A stretch of 64,000 nt of DNA from Catellatospora coxensis (GCF_016862635.1 NZ_BONI01000001.1:265333-329332), one strand, 5' to 3'. Counted from the stretch's first letter, positions 28,403 through 38,133 are shown. A program made the numbers and translations. The notes: a model not told the origin generated them from the letters alone.

Positions 28403-29157
28403 GTGTCGCGGTGCGGGTCATCCCCTGTCTGGACGTGGACGCCGGGCGGGTGGTGAAGGGCGTCAACTTCGTCGATCTGCGCGACGCCGGCGACCCGGTG
28501 GAGCTGGCTTCGGCGTACGACGCCGCGGGCGCCGACGAGATCACCTTCCTGGACGTGTCCGCCTCCGTCGAGGGGCGCGGCACGATGCTGGAGGTGGTCC
28601 GGCGCACCGCGGAGACGGTCTTCATCCCGCTGACCGTGGGTGGCGGCGTGCGTTCGGTCGAGGACGTGGACGTGCTGCTGCGCGCGGGCGCGGACAAGGT
28701 CGGCGTCAACACCGCCGCGATCCACCGGCCCGAGCTGATCACCGAGATCGCCCGCCGCTTCGGCAACCAGGTGCTGGTGCTGTCGCTGGACGTGCGGCGG
28801 CTCAAGGACGGCAGCGGGTTCGAGGTCACCACGCACGGCGGGCGCAAGTCGGCCGGGCTGGACGCGATCGAGTGGGCCCGCCGGGTCGCCGACCTGGGCG
28901 CGGGCGAGATCCTGCTGAACTCCATGGACGCCGACGGCACCAAGGAGGGCTTCGACCTCGAACTGATCAAGGAGGTCCGGGCCGTGGTCGACATCCCGGT
29001 GATCGCCTCCGGCGGCGCGGGCAAGGCCGCCCACTTCCCGCCGGCCGTGGACGCCGGGGCCGACGCCGTGCTGGCCGCCAGCGTGTTCCACTTCGGTGAG
29101 GTGTCGATCGGCGAGGTCAAGTCCGCTCTGCGCCAGGCCGGCCACCCGGTCCGCTGA
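28399..29157 (+). CDS. hisF: Imidazole glycerol phosphate synthase, cyclase subunit
   Basis: 252 residues, TIM barrel. It joins PRFAR and HisH-derived ammonia to give IGP and AICAR. The catalytic Asp candidates are in [16 protein letters not shown] and [16 protein letters not shown]. Other family segments are [14 protein letters not shown] and [14 protein letters not shown]. It is separated from the rest of the his genes by the LysR/EamA pair and overlaps EamA by four bases. Confidence 0.97.
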   Translation: MSVAVRVIPCLDVDAGRVVKGVNFVDLRDAGDPVELASAYDAAGADEITFLDVSASVEGRGTMLEVVRRTAETVFIPLTVGGGVRSVEDVDVLLRAGADKVGVNTAAIHRPELITEIARRFGNQVLVLSLDVRRLKDGSGFEVTTHGGRKSAGLDAIEWARRVADLGAGEILLNSMDADGTKEGFDLELIKEVRAVVDIPVIASGGAGKAAHFPPAVDAGADAVLAASVFHFGEVSIGEVKSALRQAGHPVR

Positions 29158-29226
29158 GGCCGTCCGGCCGGGGGGCCGCGCGCAGTCGCCCAGCCGGCCG
29201 CAGGTCATCCGGCATCCGGTGTTAAC

Positions 29227-29301
29227 AAGGGCACCTTCTATAACGCGGAGCGTGCTGCGCTGCTGCTCGGCTCGCTGACGCGAGCCGACGAAGGTGCCCT
29301 T
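29227..29301. terminator. Hairpin after hisF (family D, copy 1)
   Basis: AAGGGCACCTTC at 29227-29238 pairs perfectly with 29290-29301. A second small hairpin (GGCTCG..CGAGCC) lies in the loop. The right arm is followed by TCCTTTGTTC, a weak U-tract for plus-strand transcripts. It sits between convergent hisF and the Bax-inhibitor-like gene. A related copy is at 39472-39517. Confidence 0.6.
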
Positions 29302-29310
29302 CCTTTGTTC

Positions 29311-30033
29311 TCAGCGGCGGAGGTAGCTGAGCAGGCGGAGGATCTGCCAGTAGAGGAAGATCAGGCCGACCAGCATGCCGAAGGCCAGGTACCAGCCGAA
29401 GCGGGGTGGCAGGCCGGCGGCGACGGCGCGTTCGACCTGGTCGAAGTCGATGACGAAGGTCAGCGCGCCGACGATGACGCAGAGCACGGCGAACAGCACG
29501 CCCAGGGTGCCGGCGCGGTAGATCGGCAGGCTGTGGCCGAAGAAGCGCAGGGCCAGGTCGACCAGGCTGAGCAGCACGATGCCGAGCAGCGCGCCGGTGA
29601 CGACCTGGGTGAAGCGTTTCGTGGCGCGCAGGATGCGGGCGCTGTACAGCGCGGCCATGGCGAGGAAGACGCCGAACGTGCCGATGACGGCCTGCACGAC
29701 GATGCCGGGGAACTGCTGCTCCAGCTCCCGGCTGACCACGCCCAGGAAGACGCCCTGCAGTACGGCGTACCCGCTGATCACGAGCGGGTTGGTGATCCGC
29801 TTGAAGACGATCACCAGGGCGAGCACCAGCCCGGCCAGGGTCGAGCCGAGCACGGCCAGCCCGGTCCAGGCGGGCGCCTGCAGCAGGTTCCAGGACGCGG
29901 CGGCGGCCGCCGCGGTGACGGCGACGAGCACCAGGGTCCGCCCGCACACGCCGTCCAGGGTGAGCCGCTGCCGCTGGTCGAGCACGACCGGCGCTTCGAT
30001 CGGACGGGTGAGCACGGGATTCGAGCTCTGCAT
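29311..30033 (-). CDS. Bax inhibitor-1/YccA-like membrane protein
   Basis: 240 residues starting MQSSNPVLTRP, the usual start of the actinobacterial family. Two GTG codons directly before the ATG are possible alternatives, because GGAGGA is better spaced to GTG 30039. Seven hydrophobic helices, with conserved VISGYAVLQGVFLGVVSREL, IGTFGVFLAMAALYS and a C-terminal Asp-containing helix (TFVIDFDQVERA). The family forms calcium/proton-leak type channels or FtsH-interacting proteins elsewhere; no specific role is known here. Confidence 0.88.
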   Translation of the reverse strand: MQSSNPVLTRPIEAPVVLDQRQRLTLDGVCGRTLVLVAVTAAAAAASWNLLQAPAWTGLAVLGSTLAGLVLALVIVFKRITNPLVISGYAVLQGVFLGVVSRELEQQFPGIVVQAVIGTFGVFLAMAALYSARILRATKRFTQVVTGALLGIVLLSLVDLALRFFGHSLPIYRAGTLGVLFAVLCVIVGALTFVIDFDQVERAVAAGLPPRFGWYLAFGMLVGLIFLYWQILRLLSYLRR

Positions 30034-30093
30034 CACCACGGACGTCCTCCGCTGACGACGTATCGGCACTCTCAACCGGACATTAGCTTTCGA

Positions 30094-30169
30094 AACACAC
30101 TGAGGCTGTGTGTTCACTGAGATATCTCTGAAATCCGAATGAGTCTCCCAAATCGGGCGAGTTCGGATT
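30094..30169. promoter_or_regulatory. Cluster of palindromes in the divergent Bax1/RND promoter
   Basis: Three perfect dyads lie in one 223-base AT-richer gap: AACACAC (30094-30100) with GTGTGTT (30108-30114), GAGATATCTC (30119-30128), and AATCCGAA (30132-30139) with TTCGGATT (30162-30169). They are candidates for regulator binding sites controlling the RND operon or the divergent gene. No regulator gene is next to them. Confidence 0.45.
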
Positions 30170-30262
30170 ACGGTCAGCTTATGCGGGTTGCGCGGCCTCG
30201 GTCGCGCCCCATCGGACGGATGTACCGCCGCTCCGCGGTCGCTGGAAGGGAAGTCCACGGCC

Positions 30263-33200
30263 ATGATCCGCTGGATGGTCAGCACCAGTCTCAAGTTCCG
30301 CCTCCTGATCCTGCCGCTCGCGGCGGCGCTGCTGATCCTGGGCGCGGTACGGCTCAAGAGCGCGCCCGTGGACGTGCTGCCCGAGTTCAGCGCCCCGCGG
30401 GTGGAGGTGCAGACCGAGGCGCTCGGCCTGTCCGCGGAGGAGGTCGAGCAGCTCATCACCGTGCCGCTGGAGTCCGATCTGCTCAACGGCGTCGCCTGGC
30501 TCGACCACATCAACTCCGAGTCGGTCCCCGGGCTCTCCTCAGTGGAACTGATCTTCGAGCCGGGCACCGACGTGTACCGGGCCCGGCAGATGGTCCAGGA
30601 GCGGCTGACCCAGGCCGGCGCGCTGCCCAACGTGTCCAGCCCGCCGGTGATGCTGCAGCCGCTGTCGTCCACCAACCGCGTCATGATGGTCGGCCTGACC
30701 TCGAAGGACGTGCCGCTCACCGAGATGTCGGTGCTGGCCCGCTGGGTCATCAAGCCGCGCCTGATCGGCGTGCCCGGTGTGGCCAACGTGGCCGTCTGGG
30801 GCAACCGCGAGCGGCAGCTGCAGGTGCAGGTGGATCCGGCGAAGCTGCAGCAGAACGACGTGACGCTCAACCAGGTCATCGCCACCGCCGGCAACGCGCT
30901 GTGGGTCTCCCCGCTGACCTTCCTGGAGGCGTCGACGCCGGGCACCGGCGGCTTCATCGACACCCCGAACCAGCGCCTGGGCATCCAGCACGTGCTGCCC
31001 ATCCGCACCCCGGAGGACCTGGCCAAGGTCACCCTGGAGAGCCAGGAGGGCGACAAGAAGCTGCGCCTGGGCGACGTGGCGACGGTGGTCGAGGACCACC
31101 AGCCGCTCATCGGCGACGCGCTGGTGGAGAGCGGCCCCGGCCTCATGCTCGTGGTCGAGAAGCTGCCCGGCGCGAACACCGTGCAGGTGACCAAGGACGT
31201 GCAGGCGGCGCTGGCCGCGATGAAGCCCGGCCTGACCGGCATCGAGATGAACACGAATGTGTACCAGCCGGCCGCCTTCATCGACCGGGCGCTGGACAGC
31301 TCCGTCCTGGTCTCGGTGCTCGGCCTGCTGCTGCTCGCGCTGGTGCTGGCGCTGTGCTTCTGGGAGTGGCGCACCGCGCTGACCGCGTTCCTGGCGGTCG
31401 TGGTGTCGGTGGCGCTGGCCTGGGTGGTGCTGAGCTTCGCCGGGTACGGGCTGAACCTGATGCTGCTGGCGGGCATCGTGCTCGGGGTGGTGTTCGCGAT
31501 CGCGGACGCGGTCGGCGACGTCCGGCACATCGCGGGCCGGCTGCGCGAACGGCGGCTGTCGGGCAGCGAGGAGCCGGTCGGCCGCGCCATCTTCAACGCG
31601 GCGCTGGAGGTGCGCAAGCCGACGGCGTACGCCACCGTCATCGCCCTGGTCGCGGCCGCGCCAGTGCTGCTGCTGCCGGAGCTCACCGGGCTGTTCTTCC
31701 GCCCGCTGGCCCTCGGTTTCGTCGCCGTCGTGCTCGCCTCGACCGTGGTGGCGCTGACCTTCATCCCGGCCATGTCGCTGGTGCTGCTGCGCGACACGGC
31801 CCTGGAACGGCACTCCTCGCCGCTGCTGCGCTGGGCGCACGGCTGGTACCCGAAGTCGCTGTCGCCGGTGCTGCGGACGCCCGTCATCGCGTACGGGCTG
31901 GCCGGGCTGGTCGCCCTCGGCGGTGTGCTGGCTCTGTTCCAGCCGCTGGCCCAGAGCGTCATGCCGTCGCTGCGCGAGCGCAGCCTGCTGGTGCACTGGG
32001 ACACCACCCCCGGCACCTCCGGCATCGAGATGACCCGGATCACCGAGAAGGTGAGCAAGGACCTGCAGGCGCTGCCCGGGGTGCAGGCCGTCGGCGCGCA
32101 CCTGGGCCGGGCCATCACCTCCGACCAGGTGGTGAACGTCAACTCCGGCGAGCTGTGGGTCAACATCGACCCGGCCGCCGACTACGGCGCGACCCGCGCC
32201 GCCATCGCCTCGCTGGTGAAGAGCTACCCGGGGCTGGACACCGACGTGCTGACCTACCCGGAGGAGCGGATCACCCAGCTGCTCGGCGGTGACGAGGAAG
32301 CCGTGGTGGTGCGGGTGTACGGCCAGGACCTCGACGTGCTGCGCAGCAAGGCGGCCGAGGTGCAGCAGATGCTGGGCACCGTCGACGGCGTGGTCAACCC
32401 GACTGCCGACCTGCCCGTGGAGGAGCCGACGGTGCGGGTCAAGGTGGACCTGGCCAAGGCGCAGCAGGCCGGCATCAAGCCCGGTGACGTACGCCGGGCC
32501 GCCGCCGCGATGCTGTCCGGCATCCAGGTCGGCAACCTCTTCGAGGACCAGAAGGTCTTCGAGGTCGTGGTCTGGGGCGCGCCGACCGTGCGCAACAGCC
32601 TGACCAGCATCCAGGACCTCAAGATCAACACTCCGGCGGGGCAGCAGATCCGGCTCGGCGACGTCGCCGACGTGTCGATCGCGCCGAGCCCGACCGTCAT
32701 CGAACGCGACTCGGTGTTCCGGTACGTCGACGTGAGCGCCGGCATCAAGGGCCGCGACTACCGGGCCGTGGTCGACGACGTGCAGGACAAACTGGGCGCC
32801 ATCCCGTTCCCGCTGGAGCACCACGCGGAGCTGCTCGGCGCGTACGAGCACCAGCAGGAGAACCAGAACCGGCTGCTGCTGGTCGGGCTCGCCGCGCTGA
32901 TCGGGATCTTCCTGCTGATGCAGGCGGCGATCGGCAGCTGGAAGCTCACCGCGCTGGCGTTCCTGACGCTGCCGGTGGCGATGGCCGGTGGCCTGATCAC
33001 CGGGCTGATCACGGGCCTGTCGGCGATCACGACGCTGACCGCGCTGGTCGCGGTGGCCGCGATCACGGCCCGGTTCGTGCTGCAGATGATCGGCCACATG
33101 CAGGGCCTCGAACGGCAGGGCGCGGAGCCCTTCGGCCAGGGCCTGGTCACCCGGGCGGCCCGGGAGCAGGCCGGCTCGATCCTGGTCACCGCGGTGAGCA

Positions 33201-33403
33201 CGGCCGCCCTGCTGCTGCCGCTGCTGCTGCTCGGCGGCCGGGCGGGCATGGAGCTGCTGCGGCCGGTCGTCCTGGTCGTGCTCGGCGGCCTGGCGGTGGC
33301 CGTGCTGCTCGCACTCTTCGCCGTCCCCGCGCTGTACCTGCGCTTCGGGGCCGGCTCGCAGCGCGAGGACCTCGCGCTCTACACCGAACCACGGTTGGGG
33401 TGA
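30263..33403 (+). CDS. Heavy-metal-type RND efflux pump, degenerate member
   Basis: 1046 residues from ATG 30263 (MIRWMVSTSLKFRLL; GGAAGGGA upstream). CusA/CzcA-like architecture with N-terminal helix, porter loop 1, helices 2-6, helix 7, porter loop 2 and helices 8-12. Compared with the second pump (VGVVVDDAIIDIENI), the helix-4 proton-relay segment reads VFAIADAVGDVRHI: one of the paired acidic residues is Ala and the Glu-Asn is Arg-His. It may therefore be inactive alone and work as a partner of the downstream pump. Substrate unknown; no outer-membrane factor is expected in this phylum. Confidence 0.85.
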   Translation: MIRWMVSTSLKFRLLILPLAAALLILGAVRLKSAPVDVLPEFSAPRVEVQTEALGLSAEEVEQLITVPLESDLLNGVAWLDHINSESVPGLSSVELIFEPGTDVYRARQMVQERLTQAGALPNVSSPPVMLQPLSSTNRVMMVGLTSKDVPLTEMSVLARWVIKPRLIGVPGVANVAVWGNRERQLQVQVDPAKLQQNDVTLNQVIATAGNALWVSPLTFLEASTPGTGGFIDTPNQRLGIQHVLPIRTPEDLAKVTLESQEGDKKLRLGDVATVVEDHQPLIGDALVESGPGLMLVVEKLPGANTVQVTKDVQAALAAMKPGLTGIEMNTNVYQPAAFIDRALDSSVLVSVLGLLLLALVLALCFWEWRTALTAFLAVVVSVALAWVVLSFAGYGLNLMLLAGIVLGVVFAIADAVGDVRHIAGRLRERRLSGSEEPVGRAIFNAALEVRKPTAYATVIALVAAAPVLLLPELTGLFFRPLALGFVAVVLASTVVALTFIPAMSLVLLRDTALERHSSPLLRWAHGWYPKSLSPVLRTPVIAYGLAGLVALGGVLALFQPLAQSVMPSLRERSLLVHWDTTPGTSGIEMTRITEKVSKDLQALPGVQAVGAHLGRAITSDQVVNVNSGELWVNIDPAADYGATRAAIASLVKSYPGLDTDVLTYPEERITQLLGGDEEAVVVRVYGQDLDVLRSKAAEVQQMLGTVDGVVNPTADLPVEEPTVRVKVDLAKAQQAGIKPGDVRRAAAAMLSGIQVGNLFEDQKVFEVVVWGAPTVRNSLTSIQDLKINTPAGQQIRLGDVADVSIAPSPTVIERDSVFRYVDVSAGIKGRDYRAVVDDVQDKLGAIPFPLEHHAELLGAYEHQQENQNRLLLVGLAALIGIFLLMQAAIGSWKLTALAFLTLPVAMAGGLITGLITGLSAITTLTALVAVAAITARFVLQMIGHMQGLERQGAEPFGQGLVTRAAREQAGSILVTAVSTAALLLPLLLLGGRAGMELLRPVVLVVLGGLAVAVLLALFAVPALYLRFGAGSQREDLALYTEPRLG

Positions 33404-33410
33404 CACGACG

Positions 33411-33872
33411 ATGAAGCACCATTTCGGCGAGAGGCTCGACCGGTGGACGGTCGGCGGCCTGCTGGTCGGCCTGCTGGTCGTCGGGGCGCTGGGCGTCGCC
33501 GCGGCCAAGGGGGTGCCCACGAGCACCTCGACGCCGGCCAAGCCGGCCAAGGTGGAGGCGATCGAAGGCAGCAAGGTCAAGAAGGTCACCCTCACCGAGG
33601 AGGGCGCGGGGCGGCTCGGCCTGACCACGGTGCCGCTGACCGAGGCGGCGGGGGTCAAGACCATCCCGTACTCCGCGCTGATCTACCTGCCGGACGGCAC
33701 CACGTGGACGTATGTCGAGACCGCGCCGCACAGCTTCCAGCGGGAGCCGATCACCGTCACCAAGATCGAGAATGACCAGGTGCGGCTGTCCCAGGGACCC
33801 GCGGCGGGGGCCAAGGTGGTGTCGGTCGGCGCGGCCGAGCTCTACGGCGCCGAGACCGGCATCGGCAAGTGA
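33411..33872 (+). CDS. Short adaptor-like (membrane-fusion-type) protein
   Basis: 153 residues. One N-terminal membrane helix (about 15-33), a Pro/Lys linker, then beta-rich text (AGRLGLTTVPLTEAAGVKTIPYSALIYLPDGTTW cut in two parts in the family: TIPYSALIYLPDGTTWTYVE, ITVTKIENDQVRLSQGP). This matches the beta-barrel and membrane-proximal end of CusB/HlyD-type adaptors, with the coiled coil and lipoyl domain missing. It lies between the two RND genes with 7- and 16-base gaps, so all three are one operon. Confidence 0.65.
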   Translation: MKHHFGERLDRWTVGGLLVGLLVVGALGVAAAKGVPTSTSTPAKPAKVEAIEGSKVKKVTLTEEGAGRLGLTTVPLTEAAGVKTIPYSALIYLPDGTTWTYVETAPHSFQREPITVTKIENDQVRLSQGPAAGAKVVSVGAAELYGAETGIGK

Positions 33873-33888
33873 CGGGGGCGGCGCGGCC

Positions 33889-36800
33889 ATGATGCGGTGG
33901 ATCGTCGGATCGAGCCTGAAGTTCCGGGCCCTGGTGGTCGCGATCGCCTGCGGCATGATGTTCTTCGGCGTCGGGCAGCTGCGCGACATGCCGGTCGACG
34001 TGTTCCCGGAGTTCGCCCCGCCGCGGGTCGAGGTGCAGACGCCCAGCCTGGGCCTGTCCGCCGCGGAGGTGGAGGCGCTGGTGACGGTGCCGCTGGAGCA
34101 GGCGCTCAACGGCGTGGAGGGGCTGGCCGACATCCGGTCCAAGTCGGTGTCCCAGCTGTCGTCGATCGTGCTCATCTTCAAGCCGGGCACGGACCTGCTC
34201 AAGGCCCGCCAGCTGGTGTCCGAGCGGCTCAACGAGGCCTCGGCCATGCTGCCGACCTGGGCCAGCCCGCCCGTCATGCTGCAGCCGCTGTCGTCGACCA
34301 GCCGCGTCATGAAGATCGGGCTGTCCTCGGACAGCCGGTCCGTGATGGAGATGTCGATGGTCTCCTACTGGACCATCCGCAACCGGCTGCTGCGCGTGCC
34401 CGGCGTCGCCAACGTCGCCATCTGGGGCGAGCGCATGCAGATGCTGCAGGTGCAGGCCGACCCGGCCCGGATGAAGGCGCACGACGTGTCGCTGGACGAG
34501 GTCATGGAGGTCACCGCCGACGCGCTCGACGCGGGCCTGCTGCGCTACTCCGACGGCGCGGTGATCGGCACCGGCGGCTATCTGGAGACGCCGAACCAGC
34601 GCTTGGCGATCCAGCACGTGCTGCCGATCGTGACCCCGCAGGACCTGGCGCAGGTCCCGGTGGCCGAGCGCGACGGCAAGAAGGTGCTGCTGGCCGACGT
34701 CGCCACGGTCAAGGAGGACCACCAGCCGATGATCGGCGACGCGGTGATCAACGGTGGGCCGGGTCTCATGCTCATCGTCGAGAAACTGCCCTGGGGAAAC
34801 ACGCTGGAGGTGACCGAGGGCGTCGAGGCGGCGATGAAGGAGCTCGCGCCGGGCCTGACCGGCATCACCGTCGACACGACGATCTTCCGGCCGGCCACGT
34901 TCGTGGAGACCGCCATCCACAACCTGGGCCGGGCCCTGCTGCTGGGCTGCCTGCTGGTGGTGCTGGTGCTGGCGCTGTTCCTGTTCGAGTGGCGCACCGC
35001 GCTGATCAGCGTGGTCGCCATCCCGCTGTCGCTGGTCGGTGCGGGCCTGGTGCTGCACGCGTTCGGGTACGGCATCAATACCATGATCCTGGCGGGGCTG
35101 GTGATCGCCGTCGGCGTGGTGGTGGACGACGCCATCATCGACATCGAGAACATAGTCAGACGGCTGCGCCAGGCCCGGCGGGCCGGTGCGGACGACTCCG
35201 TGCCGACGACCGCCCGACTGATCCTCGACGCCTCGCTGGAGGTCCGGGGCCCGATCGTCTACGCCACGCTGATCATCATCGCGTCGGCCGTGCCGATCTT
35301 CTTCCTCGAAGGCCTGACCGGCGCGTTCTTCCGGCCGCTGGCGCTGGCCTACATGCTGGCCGTGCTGGTGTCCATGGTGGTCGCGCTGACCGTGACCCCG
35401 GCCCTGGCGCTGATCCTGCTGCGCAAGGCGCCGCTGGAGCGGCGGGAGTCGCCGCTGGTGCGCTGGCTGCAGAAGGGCTACCAGTCGGCGCTGAGCCGCA
35501 TCACCAAGCGCCCGGTGCGAGCGTACGCCCTGGTCGCGGTCATGACCCTGGCCGGCCTCGCGGTGCTGCCGGGCCTGGGCCAGGCGCTGCTGCCCTCGTT
35601 CAAGGAGCGCGACTTCCTGATGCACTGGGTCACCGAACCCGGGGCGTCGCATCCGGAGGAGGTGCGCATCACCGAGCAGGCCAGCAAGGACCTCATGGCC
35701 ATTCCGGGGGTACGCAACTTCGGCGCGCACATCGGCCAGGCGCTCATCGCCGACGAGGTGGTCGGGGTCAACTTCGGCGAGAACTGGATCAGCATCGACC
35801 CGGACGCCGACTACGACGAGACCCACAAGAAGATCGAAGCGGTCGTCAACAGCTACCCGGGCCTGGTCCGCGACGTGCAGACCTACCTCAAGGAGCGGAT
35901 CCGCGAGGTGCTCACCGGTTCCGGCGACGCGATCGTGGTGCGCATCTACGGCGAGGACCTCCAGGTCATGCGGGAGCAGGCCGACAAGGTTCTCAACGTG
36001 CTGTCCGGCATCGACGGCGTGGTCGACGAGCACATCTCGCTGCAGAAGCAGGTGCCGCAGATCGAGGTCGAGGTCGATCTCGCCAAAGCGCAGCAGCTCG
36101 GCATCAAGCCCGGTGACGTGCGCCGCGCGGCGGCCACGCTGATGGCGGGCGAGGAGGTCGGCGACGTCTTCCGCGACGGCAAGGCCTACGACGTGCAGGT
36201 CTGGAGCACACCGGAGACGCGGTCCAGCGTCACCGCGATCCGGCAGCTGCCGATCGACGTGCCCGCCGGCGGCACGGTGCCGCTGAGCGAGGTGGCCGAC
36301 GTGCGCATCGCGTCGACACCGAACCAGATCGAGCACGACGGCACCCTGCGCAAGATCGATGTCGACGCCAATGTGAAGGGTCGCGACCTGGGCTCGGTCG
36401 TGGGCGAGCTGGAAGAGAAGATGCAGACGGTCGACTTCCCGCGTGGCCACTACGCCCAGATCCTGGGCGAGTACGCCGAGCGCCAGGCCGCCGACCGGCG
36501 ACTGGCGATCTACGCCGTGCTCGCGGGCGTCGCCATCTTCTTCCTGCTCCAGGCGTCGTACGGCAGCTGGCGGCTGGCCGCGCTGTCCTTCCTCACCCTG
36601 CCCGCGGCCCTGGTCGGCGGCGTGCTCGCGGCGTTCCTGACCGGCCGGGTGATCTCGCTCGGCTCGCTGGTGGGCTTCTTCACGGTGCTGGGCATCGCGG
36701 CCCGCAACGGCATCCTGATGATCAACCACTTCCAGCACCTGGAACGCGAGGAAGGCGAGCCGTTCGGGCTGGAGCTGGTGCTGCGCGGCGCGCGCGAGCG

Positions 36801-37284
36801 GCTGTCGCCGATCCTGATGACCACCCTGGCCACCGCCCTGGCGCTGGTGCCGCTGGTGGTGCTCGGCAACCTGCCGGGCCACGAGATCGAGTACCCGATG
36901 GCCGTGGTCATCCTCGGCGGCCTGGTCACCTCGACCCTGCTGAACCTGTTCGTGCTGCCCGCGCTGTACCTCAAGTTCGGCAAGGGCCGCCGCGACGACG
37001 CCCTGGACGCGGGCCCGACCTCGCCCACCGAACCGTCGGGTCCGCGGCACGCCGCCGCGACGCCGCCCACCGGGCCGTCGCCCACCATGGCCATGGGCCG
37101 GACACCGGCCGGCCGGTGGTGGCCGCGCGGCGTGCCGAGGAGGACACCGGGCGGCGCGACAGCCCGCGCGGCCCCGCCGCACGGCGGCCCGTGCCCGGAG
37201 GCGGCGCGGCGCTCGGCGGCCCCTCGCGGGACGCCCCCGGGCGGGCGGCTGCGCACGATCCGGGTGAGGTTGCGTCTTGCCTGA
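33889..37284 (+). CDS. Heavy-metal-type RND efflux pump
   Basis: 1131 residues from ATG 33889 (a second ATG follows directly). CusA/CzcA-like pump with a complete helix-4 motif (VGVVVDDAIIDIENIVRRLR) and conserved porter segments (PPRVEVQTPSLGLSAAEVE, GTGGYLETPNQRLAIQHVLP). It is a clear paralogue of the first pump. After LYLKFGKGRRDD (near residue 1032) the last 100 residues are low-complexity Pro/Arg/Gly/Ala text with no helices, unlike the family. This could be an unstructured tail or a frame continuing past a lost stop. It overlaps the PAP2 start by 8 bases. Confidence 0.88.
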   Translation: MMRWIVGSSLKFRALVVAIACGMMFFGVGQLRDMPVDVFPEFAPPRVEVQTPSLGLSAAEVEALVTVPLEQALNGVEGLADIRSKSVSQLSSIVLIFKPGTDLLKARQLVSERLNEASAMLPTWASPPVMLQPLSSTSRVMKIGLSSDSRSVMEMSMVSYWTIRNRLLRVPGVANVAIWGERMQMLQVQADPARMKAHDVSLDEVMEVTADALDAGLLRYSDGAVIGTGGYLETPNQRLAIQHVLPIVTPQDLAQVPVAERDGKKVLLADVATVKEDHQPMIGDAVINGGPGLMLIVEKLPWGNTLEVTEGVEAAMKELAPGLTGITVDTTIFRPATFVETAIHNLGRALLLGCLLVVLVLALFLFEWRTALISVVAIPLSLVGAGLVLHAFGYGINTMILAGLVIAVGVVVDDAIIDIENIVRRLRQARRAGADDSVPTTARLILDASLEVRGPIVYATLIIIASAVPIFFLEGLTGAFFRPLALAYMLAVLVSMVVALTVTPALALILLRKAPLERRESPLVRWLQKGYQSALSRITKRPVRAYALVAVMTLAGLAVLPGLGQALLPSFKERDFLMHWVTEPGASHPEEVRITEQASKDLMAIPGVRNFGAHIGQALIADEVVGVNFGENWISIDPDADYDETHKKIEAVVNSYPGLVRDVQTYLKERIREVLTGSGDAIVVRIYGEDLQVMREQADKVLNVLSGIDGVVDEHISLQKQVPQIEVEVDLAKAQQLGIKPGDVRRAAATLMAGEEVGDVFRDGKAYDVQVWSTPETRSSVTAIRQLPIDVPAGGTVPLSEVADVRIASTPNQIEHDGTLRKIDVDANVKGRDLGSVVGELEEKMQTVDFPRGHYAQILGEYAERQAADRRLAIYAVLAGVAIFFLLQASYGSWRLAALSFLTLPAALVGGVLAAFLTGRVISLGSLVGFFTVLGIAARNGILMINHFQHLEREEGEPFGLELVLRGARERLSPILMTTLATALALVPLVVLGNLPGHEIEYPMAVVILGGLVTSTLLNLFVLPALYLKFGKGRRDDALDAGPTSPTEPSGPRHAAATPPTGPSPTMAMGRTPAGRWWPRGVPRRTPGGATARAAPPHGGPCPEAARRSAAPRGTPPGGRLRTIRVRLRLA

Positions 37285-37951
37285 TCACCGGGTGCGGGGC
37301 TGGCTGGCCTTCGGGGCGGCCGCGACGCTGGTCGGCCTGTGGGTGCTCGCCGGCATCACCGACGACGTGGTCGCGCACGAGGAGCTGAGCAGCGGAGATC
37401 CGCCGGTCGCGAGTTGGCTGGCGGATCACCGCACGCCCTGGCTGACCCGCTGCATGCAGGTCGTCACCTGGCTGGGCAGCGGCTGGGTGACCGTGCCGCT
37501 GCTCGTGCTGGCGGCGCTGCTGCTGCCGCTGTGGCGGGACCGGCGGCGCACCGTGGCGCTGGTGCTGGCGGTGTCGGTGGGCAGCGCCCTGCTGGTCACC
37601 GCGGGCAAGCTGCTCACCGTGCGGCCGCGGCCCGTCGTCGGCGAGGTGCTGACCACCGCCACCGGGTACGCGTTCCCGTCCGGCCACAGCGCGCAGGCCG
37701 CCGCCGCGTACGGCATGCTCGCACTGCTGGTCAGCCTGCGCGTGGGGCGGGCGGCGAAGCCGCTGGTCTGGCTGGCGGTGACGGCCGTGGCGCTGCTGGT
37801 CGGCTTCTCCCGGCTGTACCTCGGCGTGCACTGGCTCACCGACGTGCTCGCCGGCTACGCCCTGGGCACCTGCTGGCTCGCCACGGTGGTCGCGGCGGCG
37901 ATGCTGCACGACCGCCTACGCGCCGCTTCCCGCCCTCGGGTGAACGTCTGA
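37277..37951 (+). CDS. PAP2-family lipid phosphatase
   Basis: 224 residues from a TTG at 37277 (a GTG a few codons later is possible). Six hydrophobic helices and the three-part phosphatase signature: KLLTVRPRP, FPSGHSAQ and SRLYLGVHWLTDV. It likely dephosphorylates a membrane lipid such as undecaprenyl diphosphate or phosphatidic acid on the outer face. It follows the RND operon with overlap, but the functional link is unclear. Confidence 0.88.
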   Translation: MPDHRVRGWLAFGAAATLVGLWVLAGITDDVVAHEELSSGDPPVASWLADHRTPWLTRCMQVVTWLGSGWVTVPLLVLAALLLPLWRDRRRTVALVLAVSVGSALLVTAGKLLTVRPRPVVGEVLTTATGYAFPSGHSAQAAAAYGMLALLVSLRVGRAAKPLVWLAVTAVALLVGFSRLYLGVHWLTDVLAGYALGTCWLATVVAAAMLHDRLRAASRPRVNV

Positions 37952-38133
37952 CCTGGACTGATTCGGCCTCATCGGGGCTCGCGGTGTGCCAGGGTGCTTA
38001 CGGGGACGGTGCTGCCTGAACTCGCGGCGGACATCGTCGGGCAGCCCTGCGGCGTGCTCACGCGCCGCCGGGACGGTGTGCCGGTGCCGTCTGCACCGGC
38101 AGGCGACGGTGTCGCGCGACGAAGGAGATCGAC

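Noticed and set aside
29311..32166. A single 951-residue minus-strand protein starting inside the RND gene
   Set aside because: Only its last 240 residues are a real Bax-inhibitor-like protein; the rest is antisense to the first RND pump, and the conserved family start is at 30033.
30539..37182. Two frames of more than 1000 codons on the minus strand across the RND genes
   Set aside because: Both are antisense to clear RND pumps, with Gln/Arg/His-rich composition typical of shadow frames.
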